From Flavobacteriaceae bacterium (GTDB lineage: Bacteria; Bacteroidota; Bacteroidia; Flavobacteriales; Flavobacteriaceae): a stretch of DNA of 21,859 bases. The stretch's first letter is position 1, and every line of letters begins with the position of its first letter. The notes beneath the pieces were generated by a model. It searched no databases. It was not told where the DNA came from and worked only from the letters and a program-made list of their open reading frames with translations. The translations under genes were made by a program, and so were the position numbers. Positions 16,246-21,859 of this stretch are shown here, one piece after another. The stretch covers positions 1-21,859 of the forward strand of contig JABSPN010000007.1 in the NCBI GenBank assembly GCA_013214425.1, given 5' to 3'.

Positions 16246-16746
16246 ATGGCAAGATCAGGAAGGCCTTTAAAAGTAGCATCAGAACTCGAATTTTTAGCTA
16301 ATTATATCAAAAAGAATGACTCTAAAAGCGTTAAAATGCTTACAGACACTCATGGTATTGATTGCTATGATTCCTACAAAAGAACTTTTTTGATTTTAGC
16401 TGCATCTGAAGGTAATGAAAACATCATGAATTTTTTGATTAAAAAAGGAGCAGACATAAATTTTCAAGATAAAAACGGGTATTCTGCGTTGCATTTTGCC
16501 GCTCTAAATAATAAAAATCGAATAGCTGAAATTTTGCTTAAAAATGGTGCGAATCCTAACTTGAAAGATTTATATGGTAATTCACCCATTTGGACTGCAA
16601 TTATGAATGTAAAAGAAGACTTTTCAATTGTAAAATTATTACTCGAAAATAATGCAGATATTGAAACAAAAAACAATCATAGGAAATCACCTCAAGAATT
16701 ATGGAATATGATGTACCGTAATGAAATAGAATCACTCTTAAAATAA
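16246..16746 (+). CDS. Ankyrin-repeat protein
   Basis: This 166-residue protein has no signal peptide and should be cytoplasmic. After an N-terminal helical part (MARSGRPLKVASELEFLANYIKK) it holds ankyrin repeats at about residues 47-76 (TFLILAASEGNENIMNFLIKKG), 80-109 (SALHFAALNNKNRIAEILLKNG), 113-145 (SPIWTAIMNVKEDFSIVKLLLENN) and a partial one at 148-165. Ankyrin repeats bind proteins; small stand-alone ones of this size often occur as immunity-type genes near polymorphic toxins or as cassette cargo, but no toxin gene is seen here. It lies 59 nt after the recombinase, between repeat copy A and the attC-like site, as a one-gene unit. Partner and role are unknown. Confidence 0.85.
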   Translation: MARSGRPLKVASELEFLANYIKKNDSKSVKMLTDTHGIDCYDSYKRTFLILAASEGNENIMNFLIKKGADINFQDKNGYSALHFAALNNKNRIAEILLKNGANPNLKDLYGNSPIWTAIMNVKEDFSIVKLLLENNADIETKNNHRKSPQELWNMMYRNEIESLLK

Positions 16747-16755
16747 ATACTGGCA

Positions 16756-16840
16756 TTAACGAAATGTTGGGTTTAGTTAAAAACTTACAGTTTATGGGTA
16801 TGCAAGTAACACCTAAAAAGAACGAGTTTGTGCGTTAAAT
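16756..16840 (+). other. attC-like folded site between two accessory genes
   Basis: The 85-nt segment folds on itself as a long imperfect hairpin. TTAACG (16756-16761) pairs with CGTTAA (16833-16838). GTT (16766-16768) pairs with AAC (16821-16823). TTTAG (16772-16776) pairs with CTAAA (16813-16817). ACTTACA (16783-16789) pairs with TGCAAGT (16801-16807) with one mismatch, leaving an 11-nt loop. The right end GCGTTAAAT contains GTTAAAT, which fits the integron R' box GTTRRRY exactly. The left end CATTAAC fits RYYYAAC only in part. Layout, length and position between genes are those of an integron attC. Activity is inferred. Confidence 0.5.
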
Positions 16841-16851
16841 GATTATATTTC

Positions 16852-17325
16852 ATGACTATAACAAAAAATAAATCTATGCTACTAAAATCTTTTTTTTGTA
16901 ATTTATTGGTTTCATTAATGTTTATCAATTGTGTCAATCATGATGGAATTCCTCGAAAATTACCTGAACTTGACGATGATGCTGTTGAATACGATCTTAG
17001 CAATGCCTTACACGTTAGCCTTGATCAAAACAATAAAATCTTTGTCGACAGTATAAAAGTGACTCTCGAAGAGCTTAAAATTAAAGTACGAGACTACGAA
17101 TCGAAGCACAAAGCTGAAGCTATTATAAGTTATAAAGCCCACGATGATGTTATATACAAATCTTATGTTGATGTGGAAAAAGCCATTACTGGAGAAATTG
17201 ATAAACTAAGAAAAGAATTGGCATTTGAGAAATACGAAAAAGCCTTAGATAGTCTAAGTAAAGAACAATTAGGTGAAATAAAAAAAGTTTATCCTAAGAA
17301 ATTAATTTTAGATGTTGGTGAATAG
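16852..17325 (+). CDS. Lipoprotein-like protein with an ExbD periplasmic domain
   Basis: This 157-residue protein has an N-terminal hydrophobic signal (about residues 9-26) followed by C27 in a non-standard lipobox-like context (MFINC). The rest resembles the periplasmic part of Bacteroidota ExbD: ALHVSLDQNNKIFVDSIKVTLEELK (52-76) then YKSYVDVEKAITGEIDKLRKELAFEKYEKALDSLSKEQLGEIKKVYPKKL (102-151). ExbD normally has one transmembrane helix with a proton-carrying Asp and works with ExbB to energise TonB. Here that helix and Asp are absent and no exbB or tonB is nearby, so it cannot be a working proton-channel subunit as it stands. It is the first gene after the attC-like site. The start could be the second Met (16876), which would give a more normal lipoprotein leader. 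The domain match is by recognition of pattern only. Confidence 0.65.
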   Translation: MTITKNKSMLLKSFFCNLLVSLMFINCVNHDGIPRKLPELDDDAVEYDLSNALHVSLDQNNKIFVDSIKVTLEELKIKVRDYESKHKAEAIISYKAHDDVIYKSYVDVEKAITGEIDKLRKELAFEKYEKALDSLSKEQLGEIKKVYPKKLILDVGE

Positions 17326-17398
17326 CAATCTATTAGAATGAAAAGACGCTAGTGACCAACTCATGGAGTATTTTTATAAAGAAAAAGAATAAATGTAA

Positions 17399-17974
17399 AT
17401 GAACCCAACTGACTTTAAAAAACTTTGGATGACGGATGACTCTGAGAGATGGGTTAAATTTCCAATTGATCAAGTAGAAAAATCAAACCTCAATGAAAAA
17501 ACAAAAGAATTTTTAAAAGTTGGATTTCCAGAAGATGCAGCGCCTTTTTTAGGATTCGGATTAAGAAGCTATGATTGGCAATTCAATACAATTCAAGCTT
17601 ACTATGATGACTATGACGTAGATTATAAAGCCAAAGATTATTGGATATTTGGTTCTGACGGTAGCGGCAACCCTATTTGTATTGATGCCTCTGAAAATGA
17701 TAAATTAGTGTTACTAGATCACGAACAAGAGTTTGAGTTTATAGAAAACATGAACACCAGCATTTCTGAATTAGCCTCCTCTCTTCTTCTTTTTAGAGAT
17801 TTTATCAAAAAAATAAATAATGAATTTGGAGAAGACGGCTTTTTTGAATCTATGTTTACAGAAAAACATTTGACTGACTTAGAAAATGAATTCGAGGAAT
17901 TGAATCCGAATTACTACATTGAATCAAGCTTTTGGGATACAGAAATTGAAAATCTAAGAGCTGAGATCAAATGA
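17399..17974 (+). CDS. SUKH (SMI1/KNR4)-like protein, possible immunity protein
   Basis: This 191-residue acidic protein has no signal peptide. Its order of features resembles the SUKH superfamily: an N-terminal part with FPIDQVEKSNLNEKTKEFL (about 21-39) and GFPEDAAPFLGF (42-53), a central YWIFGSDGSGNPICIDASENDKLVLLDHE (about 81-109), and a C-terminal helix ELASSLLLFRDFIKKI. SUKH proteins are frequent immunity proteins of polymorphic and contact-dependent toxins, and also occur as orphan copies. No toxin gene is visible here. The stop overlaps the next start (ATGA), so the two are translationally coupled. The family call rests on pattern recognition and needs a profile search; an effector-binding or unrelated role remains possible. 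Confidence 0.65.
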   Translation: MNPTDFKKLWMTDDSERWVKFPIDQVEKSNLNEKTKEFLKVGFPEDAAPFLGFGLRSYDWQFNTIQAYYDDYDVDYKAKDYWIFGSDGSGNPICIDASENDKLVLLDHEQEFEFIENMNTSISELASSLLLFRDFIKKINNEFGEDGFFESMFTEKHLTDLENEFEELNPNYYIESSFWDTEIENLRAEIK

Positions 17975-18522
17975 GAATTCATGTCAACTTATTTGAAGAA
18001 CAATTTTATCAAGTTGCTTCAGAAGAAGCAATAGAACTTCACAAGGACTACGAACCTGGATCTTCCAAGCTAATTACTTTTATGCCAGGTGCCGATTACA
18101 ATGACGATCTTAGAGTAAAAACATTAGGCTTAGAAATACCCTACAAAAAACAAATCATAGCCGTTGAATATCAAGTTGGCGATATACAAATGGCTCAATT
18201 CAATTGTGAATTAAAACACGGACTTCGAATCAGTGATTTTAAAATAACCTATCGAAGTCATTATACAAGGCTATTTCTTAAGAAAAACATCTTAAAAGTA
18301 GCTTCCTCAGATCAATATTTAAAAAAGTATTTAGAGGATAAGCTAATGGAAAACGGTTTAGAAGTCATCGCGAGAAATAACCTGTTTACTCCTATTATGG
18401 AAAGTAAAAAAACGATAAAAACAGATTTTTCATTATCGTTTGAAGATAGAAAGAAAGTTCTTAATCCCATGATTCAATTCTATAAAGATCTTATTGACTT
18501 CTGTATCCAACATAAAATTTAA
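17971..18522 (+). CDS. Unknown cytoplasmic protein of the accessory island
   Basis: This 183-residue protein has no signal peptide or membrane segment and I do not recognise a family. It has a mixed alpha/beta pattern: an N-terminal strand (MRIHVNLFEEQFYQVAS), a charged middle with VEYQVGDIQMAQFNCELKHGLRISDFKITYRSHYTRLFLKKN, and a C-terminal helix (LNPMIQFYKDLIDFCIQHKI). Its ATG overlaps the stop of the SUKH-like gene by four bases and the next gene starts 6 nt after its stop, so it is the middle gene of a three-gene operon. The tight coupling suggests it works with, or is expressed with, both neighbours. No function is assigned. Confidence 0.75.
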   Translation: MRIHVNLFEEQFYQVASEEAIELHKDYEPGSSKLITFMPGADYNDDLRVKTLGLEIPYKKQIIAVEYQVGDIQMAQFNCELKHGLRISDFKITYRSHYTRLFLKKNILKVASSDQYLKKYLEDKLMENGLEVIARNNLFTPIMESKKTIKTDFSLSFEDRKKVLNPMIQFYKDLIDFCIQHKI

Positions 18523-18528
18523 TTTTAC

Positions 18529-18924
18529 ATGAAAGCCTACTGTACCTATTGTTCTGCTGAAAAAAACGATTCAGAAAAAGCCATACCTGCTATTGACCTA
18601 TACAATAGTCACAGGATTTCAGAAGTTTATAAATGGTCACAAGAAAAAGGCTTGGGCTTTCTCATTCTCTCAGGAAAATATGGCCTTGTTGAACCTACCG
18701 AAAGAATTCATTATTATGACCATTTACTCAAACCAAAAGAAGTAGAACCCCACTCAGATTTGTTAGCCTCTCAAATCAAAGCGATGGGCATTACTGAAAT
18801 TGTATTTTTTATGAGCAGACTTGAAAAAGATCCTAATCTCCAAGCTTATCGTGACTGTATTACCAAAGCTTGTATTAAATCTAATGTAGCATTAACGATA
18901 AACGTAATAGATTTTCAAGATTAA
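18529..18924 (+). CDS. DUF6884-like protein
   Basis: This 131-residue protein has no signal peptide. It opens YCTYCSAEKND, with two cysteines three residues apart. AIPAIDLYNSHRISEVYKWSQEK follows, then LGFLILSGKYGLVEPTERIHYYDHLL. The last stretch matches the hallmark of DUF6884-type proteins (ILSAKYGL, then a proline and YD..L), a family related to parts of archaeosine/queuine-type tRNA or DNA modification proteins. Whether this one modifies a nucleic acid is unknown. It is the last gene of the three-gene operon, 6 nt after the unknown protein, and ends 10 nt before repeat copy B. The match is by recalled motif only. Confidence 0.6.
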   Translation: MKAYCTYCSAEKNDSEKAIPAIDLYNSHRISEVYKWSQEKGLGFLILSGKYGLVEPTERIHYYDHLLKPKEVEPHSDLLASQIKAMGITEIVFFMSRLEKDPNLQAYRDCITKACIKSNVALTINVIDFQD

Positions 18925-18934
18925 AACTACTGGA

Positions 18935-18978
18935 TTTTAAGTATATTTAAGAGAGCAATAAGTGTAATTGCGCTTATT
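18935..18978 (+). repeat. Direct repeat copy B with hairpin core, candidate recombination site
   Basis: This is the partner of the repeat at 16181-16205, with the same 14-base and 7-base blocks at the same spacing. The following core has GCAAT (18955-18959) facing ATTGC (18967-18971) across 7 nt. An overlapping hairpin, AATAAGTG (18957-18964) with CGCTTATT (18971-18978), is also possible. It lies just after the last accessory gene, so a weak AT-rich terminator for that operon is the alternative reading. Confidence 0.5.
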
Positions 18979-19118
18979 TACTAGTTAGCATTCAATGTAG
19001 CGAGTTATGGAGAAAATAAATTTAGAGATAATGGAGTTTAAAAAGGAATTCTAGGAACGTGAGGATAAAACCTGTAGTACTCCTTCGCAAAAAATCAATT
19101 CTTAAAAATACAACCCTC

Positions 19119-20414
19119 TTAATTCGCTCGAATCACAAAGTAATTTCTCCTTCCTCTTTGTAGGATCACAAACTTCCCGTTGATTAAATCCTCTTTCGTG
19201 ATGATATAATCTTCTTTGACTTTCTCTTTGTTGACTGAAATCGAATTCTCTTTTAACGCCCTTCTAGCATCGCCATTAGACTTTAAAAATTCAGTTTTAG
19301 CTGCTAAAGCTCCAATCATATCTACGCCTGTTTCAAAGTCCGCTAAAGGAATATTGGCTTGTGGCACCCCATCAAAGACATCGATAAAGGTTTGCTCGTC
19401 TAATTGCTTTAAATCTTCTGAAGTCGACTTTCCAAAAAGAATCTGAGACGCCTTGATGACATTCTCTAAGTCTTCTTTAGAATGCACCATCGTCGTTACC
19501 TCTTCAGCCACTTTCTTTTGAAGAATTCTTAGATGTGGCGCTTCTTTATGTTCAGCAATTAAAGCTTCGATTGTTGCTTTATCTAAAAAGGTGAAAATCT
19601 TGATATAGTTTTCAGCATCCTCATCAGAAGCATTTAACCAGTATTGGTAGAATTTATACGGAGAAGTTTTATGACGGTCTAGCCATACATTTCCGCCTTC
19701 AGTTTTTCCGAACTTCGTTCCATCTGCTTTGGTGATTAACGGACAAGTCATCGCATAGGCTTTTCCAGCCGCTTTTCTCCTGATTAATTCTGTACCTGTG
19801 GTAATATTTCCCCATTGATCGCTTCCTCCCATCTGAATCTTACAATCCATAGCATTGTAAAGGTGTAGGAAATCGTACCCCTGGAATAATTGGTAGGTGA
19901 ATTCAGTAAAACTCATTCCCTCTTTAGATTCCGAAGAAATTCTCTTTTTTACCGAATCCTTAGCCATCATATAGTTGACTGATAAGTGCTTTCCGATGTC
20001 ACGAACAAAATCGATTAAAGAAAACTCTTTCATCCAATCGTAGTTGTTTACCAATTCAGCTTTATTCGCTGCATCAGAATCAAAATCGATAAAACGTTCC
20101 AGCTGACTCTTAATTCCGTTGATATTTCTTTGCAGTGTTTCCTCGTCTAATAAATTACGTTCCGCCGATTTACCAGAAGGATCACCAATCATTCCCGTAG
20201 CGCCACCCACTAAGGCGATAGGCTTATGCCCTGATCTCTGAAAATGCATTAATATGATAATCTGTACCAGACTTCCTATATGTAGTGATTCGCCGGTTGG
20301 ATCAAAACCAATATAACCTGCTGTTGATTCTTTCAACAACATCTCTTCAGTTTCTGGCATGATATCATGTAACATCCCTCTCCAACGTAATTCTTCAACG
20401 AAATTCTTAATCAT
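19119..20414 (-). CDS. tyrS: Tyrosyl-tRNA synthetase
   Basis: This 431-residue class I aminoacyl-tRNA synthetase charges tRNA-Tyr in the cytoplasm. The Rossmann catalytic domain has GFDPTGESLHIGS, with the HIGH-type motif HIGS at 45-48, and the ATP/tyrosine-site segment LVGGATGMIGDPSGKS (68-83). Further on come YQLFQGYDFLHLY and QMGGSDQWGNI (194-204), which hold tyrosine-site residues. The KMSKS equivalent is KFGKT at 234-238. A C-terminal S4-type RNA-binding domain (about 370-431) ends INGKFVILQRGRRNYFVI-like. Length and motifs are complete. It is transcribed away from the epimerase gene, with an exact -7 promoter match in the 80-nt intergenic space. It marks the return to core genome after the accessory island. 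Confidence 0.97.
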   Translation of the reverse strand: MIKNFVEELRWRGMLHDIMPETEEMLLKESTAGYIGFDPTGESLHIGSLVQIIILMHFQRSGHKPIALVGGATGMIGDPSGKSAERNLLDEETLQRNINGIKSQLERFIDFDSDAANKAELVNNYDWMKEFSLIDFVRDIGKHLSVNYMMAKDSVKKRISSESKEGMSFTEFTYQLFQGYDFLHLYNAMDCKIQMGGSDQWGNITTGTELIRRKAAGKAYAMTCPLITKADGTKFGKTEGGNVWLDRHKTSPYKFYQYWLNASDEDAENYIKIFTFLDKATIEALIAEHKEAPHLRILQKKVAEEVTTMVHSKEDLENVIKASQILFGKSTSEDLKQLDEQTFIDVFDGVPQANIPLADFETGVDMIGALAAKTEFLKSNGDARRALKENSISVNKEKVKEDYIITKEDLINGKFVILQRGRRNYFVIRAN

Positions 20415-20430
20415 CTCAATAAAATTTTGA

Positions 20431-20438
20431 CAAAGATA
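20431..20438 (-). promoter_or_regulatory. Candidate -7 element of tyrS
   Basis: Read on the minus strand the sequence is TATCTTTG, an exact TAnnTTTG match 16 nt before the tyrS ATG (20414). No clear TTTG -33 box is seen at the expected distance. On the other strand TATTTTCG (20483-20490), one mismatch from consensus, could serve the divergent epimerase gene at 20495. Confidence 0.4.
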
Positions 20439-20494
20439 ATTTTATGTACTGAAAAGAGAAAAGACTTTTAAATTAAAACTGTTATTTTCGCAAT

Positions 20495-21493
20495 ATGATT
20501 TTAGTAACGGGTGGCACAGGACTTGTAGGCAGTCATTTACTCCTTGATCTTACTGTAAAAGGATTGACTGTTCGCGCAACAAAAAGAGCCCAATCTTCTT
20601 TAGATAATGTTCGCAAGGTATTCTCGCTTTATGCTGAAAATGGAACCGAATTATTTGAGTCGATTGAATGGATTGATGCCGATTTATTGGATCTTCCTGC
20701 TTTAGAACTGGCCTTTGCCGATGTTACTCATGTCTATCATTGCGCTGCTGTCATCGCTTTCGACCCGAAACAATATAAGAACCTAAGAAATACGAATATT
20801 ACAGGTACTGCCAATGTGGTGAATTTATGTATCAGCAACAACATTGAGAAATTAGTTCATGTAAGCTCTATCGCCGCTTTAGGCGATAACAAACAATTGA
20901 TTTCTGAAACTACGCATTGGAATTCCGAAGGTCAGAATAGCATGTATGCGATTTCTAAATATGGAGCCGAGCTGGAAGTATGGAGAGCTTCTCAGGAAGG
21001 ACTTCAGGTAGTTGTCGTGAATCCAGGTGTGATTTTAGGCGATGTGTTTTTTAAAACCGGAAGCGGTAAGATTTTTACCAAACTAAAAAACGGCTTTAAA
21101 CACTTTACTTCAGGAAGTATTGGCTTTGTTGATGTGAAAGATGTGTCGACAACCATGATCAAGTTGATGGAATCTGATATTCACCAGGAACAGTTCATTC
21201 TTATTACCGAAAATTGGTCGTACGAAAAGCTATTCAGGAGTATTGTTCAACATATGGGGAAATCAACCAAGTTGAAGAAAACATCTGCTAATCAACTTAA
21301 AATTGCCTATTGGTTGGATACGATTAAGGGGAAGTTGTTCTTCGGAAAGCGTTCTTTGTTCAAATCGACCATAAAGACCAGTCAGAAAACCTTGCTTTAC
21401 GACAATACTAAAATAAAAGAGGCTTTGGATTTTGAGTTTATTCCTTTAGAAGAATCTGTAAAGCGTATCGCAACTTCTAGTCATCTATGCTAA
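20495..21493 (+). CDS. NAD-dependent epimerase/dehydratase family protein (extended SDR)
   Basis: This 332-residue extended short-chain dehydrogenase has the N-terminal NAD(P)-binding motif TGGTGLVG at 5-12. DADLLD (61-66) and YHCAA (81-85) are the usual adenine- and ribose-side strands. The catalytic set is S124/S125 in VHVSSIAALG with YAISK (Y151, K155). VVNPGVILG (174-182) precedes the substrate-binding part, which is variable and gives no safe substrate; steroid, flavonol-type or sugar reductase activity are all possible. It is divergent from tyrS. The last residues (ATSSHLC) are not what I would expect of the family end, and G/C-rich unrelated DNA begins right after the stop, so the true C-terminus may have been replaced at a junction near here. 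Confidence 0.88.
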   Translation: MILVTGGTGLVGSHLLLDLTVKGLTVRATKRAQSSLDNVRKVFSLYAENGTELFESIEWIDADLLDLPALELAFADVTHVYHCAAVIAFDPKQYKNLRNTNITGTANVVNLCISNNIEKLVHVSSIAALGDNKQLISETTHWNSEGQNSMYAISKYGAELEVWRASQEGLQVVVVNPGVILGDVFFKTGSGKIFTKLKNGFKHFTSGSIGFVDVKDVSTTMIKLMESDIHQEQFILITENWSYEKLFRSIVQHMGKSTKLKKTSANQLKIAYWLDTIKGKLFFGKRSLFKSTIKTSQKTLLYDNTKIKEALDFEFIPLEESVKRIATSSHLC

Positions 21494-21514
21494 GCTCCTG
21501 AAGGTCTTCCAATT

Positions 21515-21562
21515 CTTTGATTTGCTCAGGTTTAGGGGTCTGGGGGAGCGATGCCACTTTTC
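21515..21562 (+). repeat. 48-bp block, first copy
   Basis: This G-rich block closely matches 21653-21700 over its whole length, with a few substitutions and one-base shifts. The shared pieces include CTTTGATTTGC, CAGG, TAGGGG and GGGGGAGCGATGCCACTTT. The copies are separated by 90 nt. No coding role is seen. Its composition differs sharply from the rest of the window. Confidence 0.7.
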
Positions 21563-21652
21563 CTCCCAGGGGGGCAGAGCCGCAAAGCCGACCCGGACGG
21601 ATGGGGGGGAGTAAGCTTTGGAAAATGATTTTTGCAGAAAAACATACTGAAT

Positions 21653-21700
21653 CTTTGATTTGCACAGGTGTAGGGGGTCCGGGGGAGCGATGCCACTTTC
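21653..21700 (+). repeat. 48-bp block, second copy
   Basis: This is the second copy of the block at 21515-21562. It ends directly before the ATG of the open partial frame at 21701, so it may form part of a repeated leader. Confidence 0.7.
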
Positions 21701-21859
21701 ATGTCAACATTCCGGCTGCCAGAGCCATGCGAGAAACTGGAGACCTTGCAACGCGCGCATCCATTCTCGAGAGAGGAGCGGATAACATTCGACGAGGCTA
21801 CGCATACGTACACAGTGGGCGGCATTACCGTGCCGCGCTCTGTCACGACCCTCGTTCAC
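21701..21859 (+). CDS. Partial open frame of foreign character at contig end
   Basis: From ATG 21701 the plus-strand frame stays open for 53 codons to the window end. It begins MSTFRLPEPCEKLETLQRAH and continues HPFSREERITFDEATHTYTV (20-39), then VPRSVTTLVH (44-53). The stretch ITFDEATHTYTV...PRSVT recalls a motif I associate with proteins of eukaryotic algae and large DNA viruses, possibly of the PD-(D/E)XK nuclease kind, but this is memory only. Codon use is G/C-rich, unlike any other gene here. It could be a contaminating or chimeric piece, or true foreign DNA. The 3' end lies outside the window. Confidence 0.4.
   Translation, partial: MSTFRLPEPCEKLETLQRAHPFSREERITFDEATHTYTVGGITVPRSVTTLVH

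Larger units (their letters stand above)
15277..18978 (+). mobile_element. Integrase-led accessory island, candidate cassette array
   Basis: A tyrosine recombinase followed by five small same-strand genes lies between conserved regions (the T9SS operon and a small exported gene on one side, tyrS on the other). Near-identical 25-bp repeats at 16181-16205 and 18935-18959 bracket the five accessory genes, and a folded attC-like site lies at 16756-16840. Left and right limits are not certain. Recombination or mobility is inferred from the layout, not shown. Confidence 0.45.

Noticed and set aside
18976..19118. Short frame at 19006 (MEKINLEIMEFKKEF) and other remnants between the island and tyrS
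   Set aside because: Only 15 codons, with no conserved motif; it may be gene debris but cannot be supported. I see nothing else in this stretch.
21477..21846. Minus-strand open frames at the right end
   Set aside because: They run through the duplicated block and G-rich DNA without recognisable motifs; the plus-strand frame at 21701 is more protein-like.

Overview
The window looks like a chromosomal contig from an AT-rich member of the Bacteroidota, most likely a marine flavobacterium-type organism. The evidence is a PorP/SprF protein next to an adhesin with a gliding-motility/type IX secretion (T9SS) C-terminal domain, an OmpA/PD40 protein, housekeeping proteins of flavobacterial type, no Shine-Dalgarno sites, and several matches to the Bacteroidota promoter (TTTG about 19 nt upstream of TAnnTTTG). 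The species cannot be named from the sequence.

Layout. (1) 1-5849, all minus strand: an exported protein of unknown function cut by the window edge, a YjjG-type HAD nucleotidase, a polysaccharide-deacetylase-fold protein that has lost its expected catalytic residues, RadC, an Mpl-type murein peptide ligase and an exported TPR protein. The block from Mpl to YjjG has overlapping stop/start codons and reads as one transcript. (2) 6045-14839, plus strand: a T9SS cassette with a giant repeat-built surface protein (about 1966 aa), a PorP/SprF outer-membrane protein broken by one in-frame TAA codon, and a PorE-like TPR/PD40/OmpA lipid-layer-to-peptidoglycan protein, closed by a clear terminator. (3) 14889-15221, minus strand: a small exported protein. 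(4) 15277-18978: an accessory island. A complete tyrosine recombinase is followed by five small same-strand genes: an ankyrin protein, an ExbD-periplasmic-domain lipoprotein, a SUKH-like protein, an unknown protein and a DUF6884-like protein. Two near-identical 25-bp direct repeats with inverted-repeat cores bracket those five genes. An integron-attC-like folded site lies between the first two. (5) 19119-21493: tyrS (minus) divergent from an NAD-dependent epimerase (plus). (6) About 21494-21859: a G/C-rich end with a duplicated 48-bp block and an open partial ORF unlike everything else, probably a chimeric or foreign contig end.

How the parts work together. The giant adhesin would be exported through T9SS using its type B C-terminal domain, and the neighbouring SprF-like protein is the expected dedicated partner for that export. 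The premature stop in that partner gene therefore predicts that the adhesin is stranded, unless the codon is an error or is read through. The accessory island is the best candidate for a little-described system: an integron-like cassette array served by an XerD-type recombinase rather than a canonical IntI, carrying small immunity-like genes.
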